From NCBI RefSeq assembly GCF_004005475.1, contig NZ_RZTZ01000012.1:1-64000 (forward strand): 64,000 nucleotides of DNA, given 5' to 3'. The position numbers and the translations under genes were made by a program. The stretch comes from Niallia taxi. Its GTDB lineage: Bacteria > Bacillota > Bacilli > Bacillales > Cytobacillaceae. The number at the start of each line of letters is the position of its first letter. Position 1 is the stretch's first letter. Of the stretch, positions 1 through 7,337 are shown one piece after another. The notes below the pieces were generated by a model. That model made no database searches and was not told the origin of the DNA. It worked only from the letters and a program-made list of their open reading frames with translations.

Positions 1-104
1 GTAAGCTAGTAAGATCCCTGAAAGATGATCAGGTTGATAGGTTTGAGGTGGAAGCGTGGTGACACGTGGAGCTGACAAATACTAATAGATCGAGGACTTA
101 ACTA
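1..104 (+). rRNA. 23S ribosomal RNA, 3' end (partial)
   Basis: The first ~104 bases match the conserved 3' terminus of bacterial 23S rRNA, including the GGTTGATAGG stretch and the closing GATCGAGGACTTAAC. The gene begins outside the window. A 5S gene follows about 160 bases later, the usual rrn order. The exact 3' end is judged by eye. Confidence 0.95.
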
Positions 105-266
105 AAACGAAAAGCGGAAAAAGCCCGCTTAAATTGATAGGCTTTTGAAGCTGGACATGAAAGATTACTCAAGCTTTTTTCTTACAACATAATCTAGTTT
201 TCAGGGAATAAAACCTTGACAAATTAATTAAGGATATGATATTATATAATCTGTTCTTAAAAAATA

Positions 267-384
<118 letters not shown>

Positions 385-394
385 ATACCATTAT

Positions 395-469
395 TCCGCA
401 GTAGCTCAGTGGTAGAGCACTCGGCTGTTAACCGAGCGGTCGTAGGTTCGAATCCTACCTGCGGAGCCA
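395..469 (+). tRNA. tRNA-Asn (GTT)
   Basis: The acceptor stem TCCGCAG/CTGCGGA, the D-arm and the GGTTCGAATCC T-loop are all visible, the anticodon loop reads CTGTTAA, and CCA is encoded. It is the first tRNA of the array behind the rRNA operon. Confidence 0.97.
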
Positions 470-499
470 TAAAAACATTGAGTAATATGTTAGCAGCTT

Positions 500-572
500 G
501 CTTCCATAGCTCAGCAGGTAGAGCACTTCCATGGTAAGGAAGAGGTCACCGGTTCGAGCCCGGTTGGAAGCT
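500..572 (+). tRNA. tRNA-Thr (GGT)
   Basis: The acceptor stem GCTTCCA pairs with TGGAAGC. The anticodon stem CTTCC/GGAAG encloses loop ATGGTAA, giving anticodon GGT. The 3' CCA is not encoded (TTAG follows), unlike most other members of this array. Confidence 0.94.
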
Positions 573-588
573 TAGAATAAACAATAAA

Positions 589-663
589 GGCCCATTGGTC
601 AAGCGGTTAAGACACCGCCCTTTCACGGCGGTAACACGGGTTCGAATCCCGTATGGGTCACCA
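589..663 (+). tRNA. tRNA-Glu (TTC)
   Basis: The acceptor stem GGCCCAT/ATGGGTC, anticodon loop CTTTCAC (TTC), T-loop GGTTCGAATCC and encoded CCA identify tRNA-Glu. Confidence 0.96.
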
Positions 664-671
664 ATATATAT

Positions 672-747
672 GGAGGATTAGCTCAGCTGGGAGAGCATCT
701 GCCTTACAAGCAGAGGGTCGGCGGTTCGATCCCGTCATCCTCCACCA
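672..747 (+). tRNA. tRNA-Val (TAC)
   Basis: The acceptor stem GGAGGAT/ATCCTCC, anticodon loop CTTACAA (TAC) and encoded CCA identify tRNA-Val. Confidence 0.96.
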
Positions 748-778
748 TTTTTAATATAATAGAAGATTTTAGATACAC

Positions 779-854
<76 letters not shown>

Positions 855-888
855 TTTATGAAATAAGAATTATTGTAATCCAATATTC

Positions 889-972
889 GGAGGGGTAGCG
901 AAGTGGCTAAACGCGGCGGACTGTAAATCCGCTCCTTCGGGTTCGGCGGTTCGAATCCGTCCCCCTCCACCA
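889..972 (+). tRNA. tRNA-Tyr (GTA)
   Basis: An 84-nt class II tRNA with a long variable arm (CTCCTTCGGGTTC region). The acceptor stem is GGAGGGG/CCCCTCC, the anticodon loop CTGTAAA gives GTA, and CCA is encoded. Confidence 0.96.
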
Positions 973-1005
973 TTTCAAATTGGACAGAGAATGTCCTTTT
1001 ATTTT

Positions 1006-1080
1006 TGGGCTATAGCCAAGCGGTAAGGCAACGGACTTTGACTCCGTCACTCGTTGGTTCGAATCCAGCTAGCCCAGCCA
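1006..1080 (+). tRNA. tRNA-Gln (TTG)
   Basis: The acceptor stem TGGGCTA/TAGCCCA, anticodon loop CTTTGAC (TTG) and encoded CCA identify tRNA-Gln. Confidence 0.96.
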
Positions 1081-1081
1081 A

Positions 1082-1154
1082 GAGCCATTAGCTCAGTTGG
1101 TAGAGCATCTGACTTTTAATCAGAGGGTCGCAGGTTCGAATCCTGCATGGCTCA
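1082..1154 (+). tRNA. tRNA-Lys (TTT)
   Basis: The acceptor stem GAGCCAT/ATGGCTC, anticodon loop CTTTTAA (TTT) and T-loop GGTTCGAATCC identify tRNA-Lys. No CCA is encoded. It is the last tRNA of the array and begins one base after the tRNA-Gln CCA. Confidence 0.95.
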
Positions 1155-1166
1155 TATTTATTTAAA

Positions 1167-1195
1167 AACCAAGCAAACATTTGCTTGGTTTTTTT
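1167..1195 (+). terminator. terminator of the rRNA-tRNA operon
   Basis: The stem AACCAAGCAAA / TTTGCTTGGTT around a short loop is followed by a run of seven T. It lies 12 bases after tRNA-Lys. Confidence 0.93.
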
Positions 1196-1286
1196 ATGTA
1201 TTTATGATTCATTAAATATGCGAGACATTAATTCCAATGTACTGTAATAGTATATAGGAGGCATATTTCGCAGTTAATGAATTTTA

Positions 1287-1445
1287 TCAGTTTGCTTTAA
1301 TAAAACTGTCATACTTATTCAGCAATTCGTCTAATTTTGCGCTTATATCAATTACTTTTGGGTGCGAAAAAGAAGTGAGATTTGCTAAATAGATCATCTT
1401 TTCTCGATGCTCCTCAATATCTTTTAACAACTTTTGCTCACACAT
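1287..1445 (-). CDS. Spo0E-like small aspartyl-phosphate phosphatase
   Basis: A 52-residue protein starting MCEQKLLKDIEEHR. The second helix carries SAKLDELLNKY, the Ser-x-x-Leu-Asp signature of Spo0E-family phosphatases. These dephosphorylate Spo0A~P or related response regulators and hold back sporulation. The size is right for the short family members and no other domain is present. GAGGGTG sits about 8 bases before the ATG, and no alternative start is in frame nearby. The gene stands alone between the tRNA terminator and sigW, on the opposite strand to both. The family call rests on the motif and size; the target regulator cannot be read from the sequence. Confidence 0.82.
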   Translation of the reverse strand: MCEQKLLKDIEEHREKMIYLANLTSFSHPKVIDISAKLDELLNKYDSFIKAN

Positions 1446-1482
1446 TGGCTTCACCCTCATCCATTAGTTAATTTTCATTCTA

Positions 1483-1580
1483 TCTGAAAAAAATTATGTT
1501 GTCATGATTTTAACATATTATTCCCTTTTTTTATAACCAATCTGAAAAAAATTAAACCACATGTTGTCATAATTTGTTAA
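1483..1580. repeat. two imperfect copies of a ~35-base AT-rich segment
   Basis: TCTGAAAAAAATTA followed by TGTTGTCATgATTT occurs at 1483-1510. TCTGAAAAAAATTA then, after six extra bases, TGTTGTCATaATTT occurs at 1541-1575. The copies lie upstream of the Spo0E-like gene (minus strand), so they could hold duplicated promoter or operator elements for it. The rest of 1446-1830 shows no gene. Confidence 0.55.
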
Positions 1581-1830
1581 AATAGTAGTAAAGTCATTCA
1601 AAAGTAGTAAATATACATATTAAGAAAAATGTTTAAAGTTACTTGCTTCCTGTTCCTCTTTAGAAGGAAGATGGATATATCAGTTTTTACAGGAAAAAAC
1701 ATGATTCTTTTATTTAGGTTTATTTTGGAAGGGCAGACATCCAATTGAATAATTTCTGTTAACTCTTTTTTTTTGTTCGGAGCATTGGATTTTAATTTAT
1801 TAAGCTAAAATAGAAAAAAATAAAAAAAAA

Positions 1831-1857
1831 TGAAACCTTATTCGCTATCGATACGTA
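1831..1857 (+). promoter_or_regulatory. sigma-W type promoter of sigW
   Basis: TGAAAC (1831-1836), a 17-base spacer and CGTA (1854-1857) match the -35 and -10 elements of sigma-W promoters. A run of A lies just upstream of the -35. The position 38 bases ahead of the sigW start implies autoregulation, as known in B. subtilis. Confidence 0.88.
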
Positions 1858-1894
1858 TTAATCGATTAGCCGCATTTAGAGCGGGGGTAAATAG

Positions 1895-2458
1895 ATGGAA
1901 GCATTAATAAAAAAGAGAATTAAGCAAGTGATAAAAGGGGATCAAAATGCGTTCGGTGATATTATTGACATTTACAAGGACAAAGTGTTTCAAATTTGTT
2001 ACCGGATGCTAGGGAATAGACATGAAGCGGAGGATATTTCACAAGAAGCCTTTCTTCGAGCATATGTTAATATAAATCGTTTTAACATGGACTTGAAGTT
2101 TTCTACATGGCTTTATCGAATTGCGACAAATTTATGTATCGACAGGATTAGAAAGAAAAAGCCAGACTATTATTTGGATGCTGAAGTGCCGGGTACTGAT
2201 GGTCTGAATATGTACTCACAAATTTCTTCAGATACAAGGCTGCCTGAAGAAGATGTGGAAAGCTTGGAACTGCAAGCGTTGATACAGCGTGAAATATCAA
2301 AGCTGCCAGAGAAATATCGATCTGTGATTGTACTAAAATATATTGAAGAGCTGTCTCTAAACGAGATTAGTGAAATTCTTGAGCTGCCTCTTGGTACAGT
2401 GAAAACACGCATTCACAGGGGAAGAGAAGCTTTAAGAAAGCAATTACGGCATGTCTAA
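1895..2458 (+). CDS. sigW: ECF RNA polymerase sigma factor SigW
   Basis: A 187-residue ECF sigma factor, the same length as B. subtilis SigW. Region 2 is at about residues 20-90 (EAEDISQEAFLRAY, then STWLYRIATNLCIDRIRKKK). Region 4 is at about 130-185 (LPEKYRSVIVLKYIE, then LGTVKTRIHRGREALRKQL). SigW directs the response to envelope stress and to membrane-active or wall-active antimicrobials. A GGGGG-type ribosome site precedes the ATG, and a sigma-W promoter lies upstream, so the gene is probably autoregulated. rsiW follows after 17 bases. Identification is firm from length, sequence and the downstream rsiW / cda / glm neighbours. Confidence 0.95.
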   Translation: MEALIKKRIKQVIKGDQNAFGDIIDIYKDKVFQICYRMLGNRHEAEDISQEAFLRAYVNINRFNMDLKFSTWLYRIATNLCIDRIRKKKPDYYLDAEVPGTDGLNMYSQISSDTRLPEEDVESLELQALIQREISKLPEKYRSVIVLKYIEELSLNEISEILELPLGTVKTRIHRGREALRKQLRHV

Positions 2459-2475
2459 TAAGAAGGTGAAAGAAT

Positions 2476-3123
2476 ATGACTTGTTCAACAGAAGTTATAG
2501 AATATATGCATCAATATCTTGATGAGGAAATCCTAGAACAAGATAAAGTAAAGTTAAAAAAACATCTGGATGAGTGTGAGGACTGTGCCATTCATTTTCA
2601 TGAATTGAAAAAGACGATTGCATTAGTTCAAAGCACCTCCCATATACAGGCTCCAGCAAATTTCACTGAGAATGTGCTTGGACTTTTGCCAAAGGAAAAG
2701 AAACAGGCAGTTTTCAAAAGATGGGTGCGTAACCATCCTATTTTTGCAGCAGCATCTTTATTCATTGTACTGATGGTTTCAAGTCTCCTTTCTGCGTGGA
2801 ATGAAAACCATGAATTTTCGGTGTCAAAGCAGCCTAATCTTGTCGTTGAAAATGATACGGTAATTGTTCCTAAGGGAGAAGTTGTTGAAGGGGACATTGT
2901 AGTTCGGAACGGTAATATAAAGATAGAAGGACAAGTAAACGGAAATGTCACTGTTATAAATGGGCAGAAATATATGGCCTCATCCAATCAGGTTACAGGT
3001 GAGATAGAGGAAGTAAATGAGGTCTTTGATTGGCTTTGGTACTATATTAAGAGCACTTTGGAAGATATAACTAATGTATTTAAAAGTGAAGAAGGAAGTA
3101 GTGGAAGTCTCCCTGCATATTGA
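2476..3123 (+). CDS. rsiW: anti-sigma-W factor RsiW
   Basis: A 215-residue single-pass membrane anti-sigma factor. The cytoplasmic N-terminus has the zinc anti-sigma (ZAS) motif His30-x3-Cys34-x2-Cys37. A membrane helix follows at about residues 86-107 (HPIFAAASLFIVLMV...). The outer part has a short beta-rich repeat (EGDIVVRNGNIKIEGQVNGNV), similar to polymer-forming bactofilin-like strands. In the known system PrsW/RasP proteolysis destroys RsiW and frees SigW. It is coupled to sigW by a 17-base gap. The stop codon lies inside a terminator stem. Confidence 0.93.
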   Translation: MTCSTEVIEYMHQYLDEEILEQDKVKLKKHLDECEDCAIHFHELKKTIALVQSTSHIQAPANFTENVLGLLPKEKKQAVFKRWVRNHPIFAAASLFIVLMVSSLLSAWNENHEFSVSKQPNLVVENDTVIVPKGEVVEGDIVVRNGNIKIEGQVNGNVTVINGQKYMASSNQVTGEIEEVNEVFDWLWYYIKSTLEDITNVFKSEEGSSGSLPAY

Positions 3124-3137
3124 TTGCAGGGTTTTTT
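3111..3137 (+). terminator. terminator after rsiW
   Basis: CCCTGCA / TGCAGGG with a 7-base loop is followed by six T. The 5' arm is made of the last rsiW codons. It separates sigW-rsiW from the cdaA operon. Confidence 0.9.
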
Positions 3138-3258
3138 CTATTGTAAATAGTTGGGTTAAAAATATTAGATGAATCATATAATAAAATCAAGATTTTTCCT
3201 TTCTGTATGCACAATTACCTAAATCATTCTTCTGTTTTTTAAATTTAGTTTGTCCAGA

Positions 3259-3286
3259 TTGGTATTAAACGCAAATGTGATATAAT
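3259..3286 (+). promoter_or_regulatory. sigma-A type promoter of cdaA
   Basis: TTGGTA (3259-3264), a 16-base spacer and TATAAT (3281-3286) lie about 70 bases before the cdaA start. The -10 is perfect and the -35 is moderate. Confidence 0.6.
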
Positions 3287-3356
3287 ATGATAATTGTAGG
3301 TAAACAAAAAGAAGCAGCGATTGCTTATGAAATATATATGCTTTGGAGGAAGGAAA

Positions 3357-4178
3357 ATGTCGTTAGCAGATTTCCCTTTTTTAAAATATTTAGCGAATAC
3401 AGTGGACATTCTCCTTGTGTGGTATGTCATCTATAAAATCCTTATGATAGTAAAGGGCACAAAAGCAGTCCAATTATTAAAAGGTATCTTTGTGATTCTG
3501 ATTGTAAAGCTGCTAAGTGATTATTTTAACTTGCAGACAATGGGAACGATGATGGAGCAAGTGATTCAGTGGGGTGCTCTTGGTCTTATCATCATTTTCC
3601 AAGGGGAGCTTAGAAGGGCGCTTGAACAGCTCGGCAGAGGAAAGTTCTTTTCACGAAGCGGAATACCAGAAGACCAGGCACAACAGCATGTGGTCGATTC
3701 CATTGTAAAAGCAGTCGATTATATGGCAAAAAGAAGGATTGGTGCGCTTATCTCCATTGAAAGGGAGACGGGCATGAATGATTATATTGAAACCGGAATA
3801 TCCTTAGACTCAAAAATATCATCTGAATTACTAATAAATATCTTTATTCCAAATACTCCTCTGCATGATGGTGCCGTTATATTGCAGAAAAATAATATTG
3901 CTGCTGCCGCCTGTTATCTCCCATTATCAGAAAGTCCGTTTATATCAAAGGAGCTGGGTACAAGGCACAGAGCAGCGCTAGGCATCAGTGAGGTAACAGA
4001 TAGCATAACGATCGTTGTTTCAGAAGAAACAGGGTCCATATCTATTACTAAAAATGGTGATCTCCATCGAGAGCTTAAATTGGAAGCATTTAAAGAACTA
4101 CTGTCCAGTGCGTTAATTGCACCTTCTGCCAGACATGCTTCTTCTGTTAAGTGGGGCTGGAAGGGGAAGAATAAATGA
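3357..4178 (+). CDS. cdaA: diadenylate cyclase CdaA (c-di-AMP synthase)
   Basis: A 273-residue membrane-bound diadenylate cyclase that condenses two ATP into c-di-AMP, a second messenger for potassium and wall homeostasis. Three membrane helices fill the first ~90 residues. The DAC domain carries the catalytic Asp-Gly-Ala at residues 171-173 (LHDGAVIL) and the ATP-binding Arg-His-Arg at 203-205 (GTRHRAALG). I chose ATG 3357 because GGAGGAAGG lies just before it and the length then equals that of B. subtilis CdaA; an upstream in-frame ATG lacks such a site. The stop overlaps the cdaR start by four bases. Confidence 0.96.
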   Translation: MSLADFPFLKYLANTVDILLVWYVIYKILMIVKGTKAVQLLKGIFVILIVKLLSDYFNLQTMGTMMEQVIQWGALGLIIIFQGELRRALEQLGRGKFFSRSGIPEDQAQQHVVDSIVKAVDYMAKRRIGALISIERETGMNDYIETGISLDSKISSELLINIFIPNTPLHDGAVILQKNNIAAAACYLPLSESPFISKELGTRHRAALGISEVTDSITIVVSEETGSISITKNGDLHRELKLEAFKELLSSALIAPSARHASSVKWGWKGKNK

Positions 4179-5491
4179 ATAAGTTATTTGACAGAATCGG
4201 TGAAAGTAATTGGTTTATGAAGGTAATTGCCTTTGCATTGGCATTGTTGCTGTTTTTATATGTATATGACGGCAGCGACAAATCCAATGATGTGAACGTT
4301 CCTAGTTCAGAAGACTCTGGACTGGTAGAGGATATGCCTGTAAAAGTGTATTACGATACAGATAATCTTATTGTTTCTGGAGTTCCGGAAACAGTGGATG
4401 TGAAACTTACAGGTCCGACTGTCCATGTTCAATCAGCAAGACTCCAAAAGAACTTTGAAGTGTATGTCGATTTGACTGATGCGGAAATTGGTACAAAAGA
4501 GGTTGCTCTTCAAGTCAAGGATCTGTCTGATAAGCTGGAAGCAGTCATCGATCCGGCCACTATCGAGGTTACATTGAAGGAAAAAGTATCAAAAGAAGTG
4601 AGTGTGGAAGCTGAGTATAACAGCAGCTTAATTGCAAAAGGTTATTCAACTGGAACAGCAACAATCAGTCCTTCCACTGTAACAGTGACAGGTGCAAAAG
4701 ATGAAATTGACAAAATAGCTTATGTGAAGGCAAACGTAGAGCTTGAAGAAGGGACTAGCAAGGATATTAGCAAAAAAGCTGAAATATCTGCGTTAGACAG
4801 CAGTTTAAATAAATTAGATGTAGAAGTGGAACCAGAAACGGTGGAAGTGAATATCCCTGTAACAAGAACAAGTAAAACAGTTCCAATCAATATTGTGGAA
4901 AAGGGAGATCCGCCAGCTAATGTTACGATTGATTCCATAACATTAAACAAAACAGAAGCGACAATTTCAGGTCCAGAAGATATACTAAAAGAAGTGGACA
5001 GTACAAGAGTTGAAGTTGACCTGAGTGATATAGACAAGGATCAAAATATAGAGCTTCCTGTGATCATCTCAAACGGGGTAACAGCTGTAGAACCAGAATT
5101 GGTAACTGCAACCGTTAAGGTGACGGTAGGGAAGGAAGATACAAGTTCAAATGAATCTGCAAATGAGGAAGAGGATTCAGATGAGACAGCAACTATAGAA
5201 AAAACGAGCACGAGAACAATAAGTGGAATACCAATAAGTATACAAGGCTTAGGAAATGAGTTTGAGGCTGAGATAACAGATCCGGTTGATAAAAGCGCAA
5301 GCCTCGATGTAACAGGAGCAAACGACATTGTAAAAGGCTTGGCTGCATCAGATTTTTCTCTGTTTCTGGATTTGACAGGAATGTCTGCTGGAGAGCATGA
5401 GGTCCAGATTATGGTCGAAGGTCCGGATGATATTAGCTGGGAACTGGCAAAAGAGACAGCAAGTGTTTCAATAACGGAAAAAGATGCTTAA
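4175..5491 (+). CDS. cdaR: CdaA regulator CdaR (YbbR-domain protein)
   Basis: A 438-residue protein with one N-terminal membrane anchor (about residues 14-32, FMKVIAFALALLLFLYVY). About four YbbR repeats follow outside the cell, each ending in a VEVNIPV/VTATVKVTV type strand. An acidic, Ser/Glu-rich linker near residues 322-345 separates the third and fourth repeats. CdaR binds CdaA in the membrane and modulates c-di-AMP synthesis. The ATGA overlap with cdaA indicates translational coupling. It is somewhat shorter than the B. subtilis protein. Confidence 0.92.
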   Translation: MNKLFDRIGESNWFMKVIAFALALLLFLYVYDGSDKSNDVNVPSSEDSGLVEDMPVKVYYDTDNLIVSGVPETVDVKLTGPTVHVQSARLQKNFEVYVDLTDAEIGTKEVALQVKDLSDKLEAVIDPATIEVTLKEKVSKEVSVEAEYNSSLIAKGYSTGTATISPSTVTVTGAKDEIDKIAYVKANVELEEGTSKDISKKAEISALDSSLNKLDVEVEPETVEVNIPVTRTSKTVPINIVEKGDPPANVTIDSITLNKTEATISGPEDILKEVDSTRVEVDLSDIDKDQNIELPVIISNGVTAVEPELVTATVKVTVGKEDTSSNESANEEEDSDETATIEKTSTRTISGIPISIQGLGNEFEAEITDPVDKSASLDVTGANDIVKGLAASDFSLFLDLTGMSAGEHEVQIMVEGPDDISWELAKETASVSITEKDA

Positions 5492-5534
5492 AAATTGATA
5501 AAGATTCATATTAGTTAGAAGGAGCGATTTAGGA

Positions 5535-6884
5535 ATGGGTAAATATTTCGGTACGGATGGAGTACGAGGAGTAGCAAATAGTGAACTGACACCTGAAATA
5601 GCATTTAAGCTTGGAAGGTTCGGTGGCTTCGTCCTAACAAAAGATCAAGATCGACCTAAAGTGTTAATTGGTCGTGACACTCGTATTTCAGGCCATATGC
5701 TGGAGGGAGCCCTCGTAGCAGGATTGCTTTCCATTGGTGCAGAGGTAATGCGTTTAGGTGTCATATCTACACCAGGTGTATCCTATTTAACAAAAGTTTT
5801 GGGAGCACAGGCTGGAGTAATGATTTCCGCATCCCATAACCCTGTTGCCGATAATGGCATCAAGTTTTTCGGTCCAGATGGCTTTAAGCTTTCAGATGAG
5901 CAGGAATTGGAAATTGAAGCATTAATTGATCAGGATGTTGACTCACTACCAAGACCAACTGGAGCTGACCTTGGACAAGTTAATGACTATTTTGAAGGCG
6001 GACAGAAATATCTTCAGTTCTTAAAGCAGACTGTGGATGAAGAATTCGAAGGAATTCATGTGGCGCTTGACTGTGCACATGGTGCAACATCGGCTCTTGC
6101 TATGCACTTATTTGCAGATTTGGATGCGGACATTTCAACAATGGGAGCATCTCCAAATGGATTAAATATCAATGATGGCGTAGGTTCTACACATCCGGAA
6201 ACATTAGCCGAATTCTTAAAGGAAAAGCAAGCTGATGTTGGATTGGCATTTGACGGCGATGGTGACCGTTTGATTGCGGTCGATGAAAAAGGAGATATTG
6301 TTGATGGTGACCAAATCATGTATATATGTGCTAAGTACATGAAAGAGACTGGCCGACTGAAGCAAGATACCGTTGTATCCACTGTAATGAGTAATTTAGG
6401 TTTTTATAAGGCTTTGGAACAGCATGGTATTAAAAGCATTCCAACTGCAGTAGGAGATCGTTACGTAGTGGAGGAAATGCGTAAGAATGGTTATAATCTT
6501 GGCGGAGAGCAATCTGGTCATATTATTTTCCTTGATTTCAATACTACTGGTGACGGACTATTAACAGGTTTACAGCTTGTGAATATTATGAAAGCAACGA
6601 AGAAGCCTTTATCAGAGCTTGCCGGAGAAATGAAAAAATTCCCGCAAAAACTTGTGAACATAAGGGTAACGGACAAGTATCATGTAACAGATAATGAGAA
6701 AGTAAAAGAAGTCATCAGTAAAGTGGAAGAGGACATGAACGGAAACGGCAGAATTTTAGTCAGACCGTCAGGGACAGAACCTCTTGTTCGCGTAATGGCA
6801 GAGGCTCCTACTAGTGAATTATGTGATGCATATGTCAATATTATTGCTGAAGTAGTAGAAAAGGAAATGGGATTGAAGGAATAG
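5535..6884 (+). CDS. glmM: phosphoglucosamine mutase GlmM
   Basis: A 449-residue enzyme that converts glucosamine-6-phosphate to glucosamine-1-phosphate for UDP-GlcNAc and peptidoglycan. The phosphoserine loop ISASHNP places the catalytic Ser at residue 100. The magnesium loop DGDGDR is near residue 240, the sugar loop GGEQSGH near 326, and the phosphate-binding RPSGTEP near 408. The N-terminal [10 protein letters not shown] is typical. Bases 5519-5524 (AAGGAG) provide the ribosome site. It lies 43 bases after cdaR. GlmM is known to bind and inhibit CdaA in related bacteria, which fits the linkage. Confidence 0.97.
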   Translation: MGKYFGTDGVRGVANSELTPEIAFKLGRFGGFVLTKDQDRPKVLIGRDTRISGHMLEGALVAGLLSIGAEVMRLGVISTPGVSYLTKVLGAQAGVMISASHNPVADNGIKFFGPDGFKLSDEQELEIEALIDQDVDSLPRPTGADLGQVNDYFEGGQKYLQFLKQTVDEEFEGIHVALDCAHGATSALAMHLFADLDADISTMGASPNGLNINDGVGSTHPETLAEFLKEKQADVGLAFDGDGDRLIAVDEKGDIVDGDQIMYICAKYMKETGRLKQDTVVSTVMSNLGFYKALEQHGIKSIPTAVGDRYVVEEMRKNGYNLGGEQSGHIIFLDFNTTGDGLLTGLQLVNIMKATKKPLSELAGEMKKFPQKLVNIRVTDKYHVTDNEKVKEVISKVEEDMNGNGRILVRPSGTEPLVRVMAEAPTSELCDAYVNIIAEVVEKEMGLKE

Positions 6885-6920
6885 TAAGTCAGTCACATTA
6901 TTATATAAGATGAATAGGAT

Positions 6921-6966
6921 AGAGGGTAAGGAAGTTCGCTGATCGAATCTTCTTTATCCTCTTTTT
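6921..6966 (+). terminator. terminator after glmM
   Basis: A long stem AGAGGGTAAGGAAG / CTTCTTTATCCTCT with wobble pairs is followed by six T. It ends the cdaA-cdaR-glmM unit. Confidence 0.88.
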
Positions 6967-6999
6967 TCATAAAAAGTAATATGTATTATGTATTAGTAT

Positions 7000-7029
7000 T
7001 TGACGAATTATTTGTAAGTAAGGTATGAT
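7000..7029 (+). promoter_or_regulatory. promoter of the glmS transcript
   Basis: TTGACG (7000-7005), an 18-base spacer and TATGAT (7024-7029) lie some 65 bases before the ribozyme cleavage site. Confidence 0.65.
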
Positions 7030-7095
7030 TAATCTGCTTTTGTGAAAAAAGCAAACGAAAGAAAAGGAGGGAGATTAAGAAGATTAGTTATACAA

Positions 7096-7248
7096 AGCGC
7101 CTGAACTAGCAGTGGACGAAGCGTGTGCTAGTTGACGAGGAGGAGGTTTATCGATATTTCGGCGGATACCTCCCGGTTATGTAGCAGATCGAGAGCTTTA
7201 TTTTAAAACATTAAGGCAACTTAATGCACAAAGAATAGGGCATGCTAA
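7096..7248 (+). ncRNA. glmS ribozyme (glucosamine-6-phosphate responsive)
   Basis: The conserved core is readable. A/GCGCC starts at 7096-7101, with cleavage expected between 7096 and 7097. It is followed by the CTAGC/GCTAG pairing, GACGAGGAGGAGGTTTATCGA, TTTCGGCGGATACCTCCCGG and the distal hairpin CATTAAG-GCAA-CTTAATG. In the known element, GlcN6P acts as a cofactor for self-cleavage, and the product RNA is degraded, lowering GlmS synthesis. The 3' boundary is approximate, set by similarity to the end of known glmS elements. Confidence 0.93.
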
Positions 7249-7276
7249 TATAAATGTTTATAAAAAATTACAGAGA

Positions 7277-7319
7277 TAGGGGAGCAAGTTGTCCCCTAGT
7301 AAGGCTTCTTGCTCCCCTA
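7277..7319 (+). other. alternative hairpins between glmS ribozyme and glmS start
   Basis: A perfect 12-base inverted repeat, TAGGGGAGCAAG (7277-7288) with CTTGCTCCCCTA (7308-7319), ends a few bases before the ribosome site. The same 5' arm can instead pair with an internal TCCCCTA (7292-7298), because TCCCCTAG occurs twice. No T-run follows, so this is not a normal terminator. It may affect RNA stability or initiation. Confidence 0.75.
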
Positions 7320-7337
7320 GAACGGAGGAAAAGAAGT

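Noticed and set aside
7277-7319. The hairpin before glmS as a terminator
   Set aside because: The stem is followed by GAACGGAGG, with no T-run.
7254-7337. A longer N-terminus for GlmS (28 extra residues)
   Set aside because: It would bury the catalytic Cys2, and the extra codons lie in the hairpin region; MCGIVG at 7338 has a proper ribosome site.
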